Origin: Thermoanaerobaculia bacterium
GTDB taxonomy: Bacteria; Acidobacteriota; Thermoanaerobaculia; Multivoradales; JAHEKO01
Length of the DNA stretch: 7,370 nt
NCBI GenBank assembly: GCA_029287645.1
Contig: JARFQS010000378.1
Span: 1 to 7,370 of the forward strand
Direction of reading: 5' to 3'
Shown here: positions 5,897-7,370 of the stretch, in pieces
How the letters are laid out: every line of letters begins with the position of its first letter
How positions within the stretch are numbered: position 1 is the stretch's first letter
Position numbers and translations under genes: made by a program
Notes under the pieces: model-generated
What the model was told of the DNA's origin: nothing
The model's database searches: none
The model's input: the letters and a program-made list of their open reading frames with translations, nothing else

Positions 5897-7009
5897 ATGA
5901 CCGTCCTCGAGATTCCTGCATTCCGCCCCCTGTTGCTGGTTGCGATGATCGCCGGCCTACCCCTGCAATCCGTGGCCGAGTCGAGAGAGAGCACCCTCGA
6001 CACTGGGGAAGCCCCCCACCTGAATGACACGTTCATGAAGGGAATGGTCGTTTCATGCCCACGGGCTGGCCAGATCTGGGGCTCGTCTGCCATGACGGAA
6101 GCCCTGGGCCAGATCGGCGAGCTGGGAGTCGATTGGATCGCGATCCACCCCTACGCGAGAGTGCATCGTGACGGCACCGTCAGCAGTAGGCCAGCGGATG
6201 GAGTCGACTACCTGGAGCGAGCCGTCGAGATCATCCGCGCTGCCGGTATGCAGATCTTCTGGAAGCCGCACCTCGCCTACTGGGGGAGCTTCGAGTGGCG
6301 TGGCGAGATCGAGTTCGGCACGGACGAAGCCGCCTGGCGACGCTTCTTCGACAGCTATCGGGTCTTCATCGTCGACCAGGCTCGATTCGCCCAGAGACAC
6401 GGCGCCGAGATTTTCGCGATCGGCGTGGAATACGAGAAGACGACACATCGAGACGAGGAGTGGCGTCGAATCATCGCGGCGGTTCGCGAGGTCTACGACG
6501 GCAGGCTCACCTATGCTGCCAACTGGGACAGCCTCGATCAGGTGCCGTTCTGGGATGCCCTCGATTGGATCGGCGTTCACGCCTACTACCCGCTGAGCCC
6601 GGAGGAGAATCCCAGCAGGGAGGCTCTTTGGCGAGGCTGGGACGAGCCCCTCCGCCAGCTCTCGTCCCTATCGTCGATGCATCGCGACAAGCCTATCTTC
6701 TTCGCCGAGATCGGCTACAGCCGATCTCGAACCGCGGCGCGCCAACCGTGGCTGCCCGGCTTGGAAGACGATCCCGGGGCGCTGCAGCTGAGAAGAAGTC
6801 TCATCGAGGTCGCTCTCGAGCGACTCGAAGAGCACTCCTTCGTTCGCGGCGTCTTCTGGTGGAAGTGGATTCCCGGCCCAGATCCGTGGGACCGCGACTT
6901 CTCCATGAAAGACCCGGAGGCGCGGCGTGCCCTCGCTAGCTATTGGGGCCAGGGGCCGGAGAGGGCTCCTGCCAAAGGGCGCCGAGTCGCTGTGGGATCG
7001 GAAGAGTAG
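5897..7009 (+). CDS. Exported GH113-like glycoside hydrolase
   Basis: This 370-residue protein resembles glycoside hydrolase family 113, TIM-barrel enzymes whose characterised members are beta-1,4-mannanases or mannosidases. After a signal peptide (hydrophobic about 12-27, SVA before a likely cut at 27/28) the barrel runs from about residue 45 to 345. Strand-end motifs include IAIHPYARV, IFWKPHLAYWG, FAIGVEYEKTTHR, LTYAANWD, DWIGVHAYYPL, FFAEIGY and GVFWWKW. By family analogy E178 (in GVEYE) is the acid/base and E271 (in FFAEIGY) the nucleophile, so it appears catalytically intact. A TTG at 5888 would add three residues; the ATG is preferred although neither has a Shine-Dalgarno. The last 20 or so residues are charged and probably disordered. 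No other carbohydrate genes are adjacent, so the substrate cannot be inferred from context. Confidence 0.85.
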   Translation: MTVLEIPAFRPLLLVAMIAGLPLQSVAESRESTLDTGEAPHLNDTFMKGMVVSCPRAGQIWGSSAMTEALGQIGELGVDWIAIHPYARVHRDGTVSSRPADGVDYLERAVEIIRAAGMQIFWKPHLAYWGSFEWRGEIEFGTDEAAWRRFFDSYRVFIVDQARFAQRHGAEIFAIGVEYEKTTHRDEEWRRIIAAVREVYDGRLTYAANWDSLDQVPFWDALDWIGVHAYYPLSPEENPSREALWRGWDEPLRQLSSLSSMHRDKPIFFAEIGYSRSRTAARQPWLPGLEDDPGALQLRRSLIEVALERLEEHSFVRGVFWWKWIPGPDPWDRDFSMKDPEARRALASYWGQGPERAPAKGRRVAVGSEE

Positions 7010-7027
7010 CGCCCGGCTGAGTCCCGT

Positions 7028-7370
7028 CTACTCGCGGATCAACCGATTCGCGGCTTCCACAACCTGCTCTGCCTTGGGCAGGAAATCGTGCTCCAACGGA
7101 GGCGCGTAGGGGACAGGGGTGTCCGGAGCCGTGACTCTCCGGATGGGCGCATCCAGAAAATAGAAGCGTTCATCGGCGATCAGCGCCGCCAGCTCCCCGG
7201 CCAGCCCACCACGGCGTGTGTCTTCGTGCAGCACCAGCACCCGGTTGGTCTTTGCCACCGACTCGAACACTGTCTCTTCGTCCAGCGGCACCAGGCTCCG
7301 CAGGTCCACCACCTCGGCCTCGACGCCCTGTTCAGCCAGGGTGTCAGCCGCCTGGAGAGCCGTCCAGACC
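7028..7370 (-). CDS. 2-oxoacid dehydrogenase E1 beta, C-terminal part
   Basis: The last 113 residues of a thiamine-diphosphate-dependent 2-oxoacid dehydrogenase E1 beta subunit (pyruvate, branched-chain or acetoin type), belonging to the transketolase C-terminal domain. The frame is open to the window edge, so the catalytic and cofactor-contacting N-terminal part lies outside. Family landmarks are AEQGVEAEVVDLRSLVPLD near the window edge, VLVLHEDTRRGGL, LDAPIRRVTAPDTPVPYAPP and the terminal FLPKAEQVVEAANRLIRE. The complex decarboxylates a 2-oxoacid and acylates the lipoyl group of E2 in the cytoplasm. The C-terminus alone does not separate PdhB from BkdB or AcoB, so no symbol is given. It is convergent with the GH113-like gene with an 18-base gap, and is likely the last gene of its transcript here. 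Confidence 0.93.
   Translation of the reverse strand, partial: VWTALQAADTLAEQGVEAEVVDLRSLVPLDEETVFESVAKTNRVLVLHEDTRRGGLAGELAALIADERFYFLDAPIRRVTAPDTPVPYAPPLEHDFLPKAEQVVEAANRLIRE

Noticed and set aside
5026..6093. A 355-codon open frame on the minus strand
   Set aside because: It lies antisense to the second M16 gene and the start of the GH113-like gene, is Arg/Pro/Gly-rich, has no recognisable motif and fits a GC-driven shadow of the true frames.
7004..7033. Inverted repeat GAGTAG ... CTACTC between the convergent GH113-like and E1 beta genes
   Set aside because: It arises because both genes end in Glu (GAG) followed by TAG on opposite strands. The 18-base loop has no nested stem and no U-tract, so a terminator call is not supported.

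Overview
The window looks like the left end of a short-read metagenomic or isolate contig from a GC-rich (roughly 60% by eye) bacterium. Exported M16 peptidases, a PlsC-type acyltransferase and long, dense genes with strong G/C third positions suggest a Gram-negative, non-model lineage. Acidobacteriota or Myxococcota-like groups are my guess, with low confidence; no rRNA or other marker gene is present to decide. The first 90 bases are not genomic. They are a 47-base poly-C run, a probable 10-base index and the 33-base Nextera Read-1 transposase adapter. Real sequence begins at 91.

Layout. At 91-1255 (minus strand) lies a translationally coupled pair for molybdenum cofactor maturation: mobA, then fdhD, which the adapter junction cuts off at its C-terminus. 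At 1402-1770 (plus) is a stand-alone CheY-like receiver protein, transcribed divergently from mobA. At 1831-2607 (minus) is a plsC-family 1-acyl-glycerol-3-phosphate acyltransferase, convergent with the receiver gene. At 2710-5849 (plus) are two M16 metallopeptidase genes overlapping by ATGA. The first carries the zinc site and a long charged insertion. The second has lost the zinc site but carries the substrate-binding Arg/Tyr pair, so together they predict a heterodimeric periplasmic protease. At 5897-7009 (plus) is an exported GH113-like TIM-barrel protein. At 7028-7370 (minus) is the C-terminal end of a 2-oxoacid dehydrogenase E1 beta subunit that runs off the window.

The genes form several small, functionally separate units: Mo-cofactor/formate dehydrogenase maturation, signalling, phospholipid synthesis, envelope proteolysis, glycan hydrolysis and central carbon metabolism. 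I see no mobile element, CRISPR array, RNA gene or defence system. The most striking non-coding signal is a shared extended -10-like motif, TGCTAnnnT. By eye TGCTA occurs only four times on either strand, each time in the short gap just upstream of a gene and pointing into it.

No gene-free stretch exceeds 300 bases once the truncated fdhD at 91-599 is recognised. Overall this is an ordinary chromosomal segment. The M16 pair and the promoter motif deserve a second look, and the contig end is an artefact that should be trimmed.
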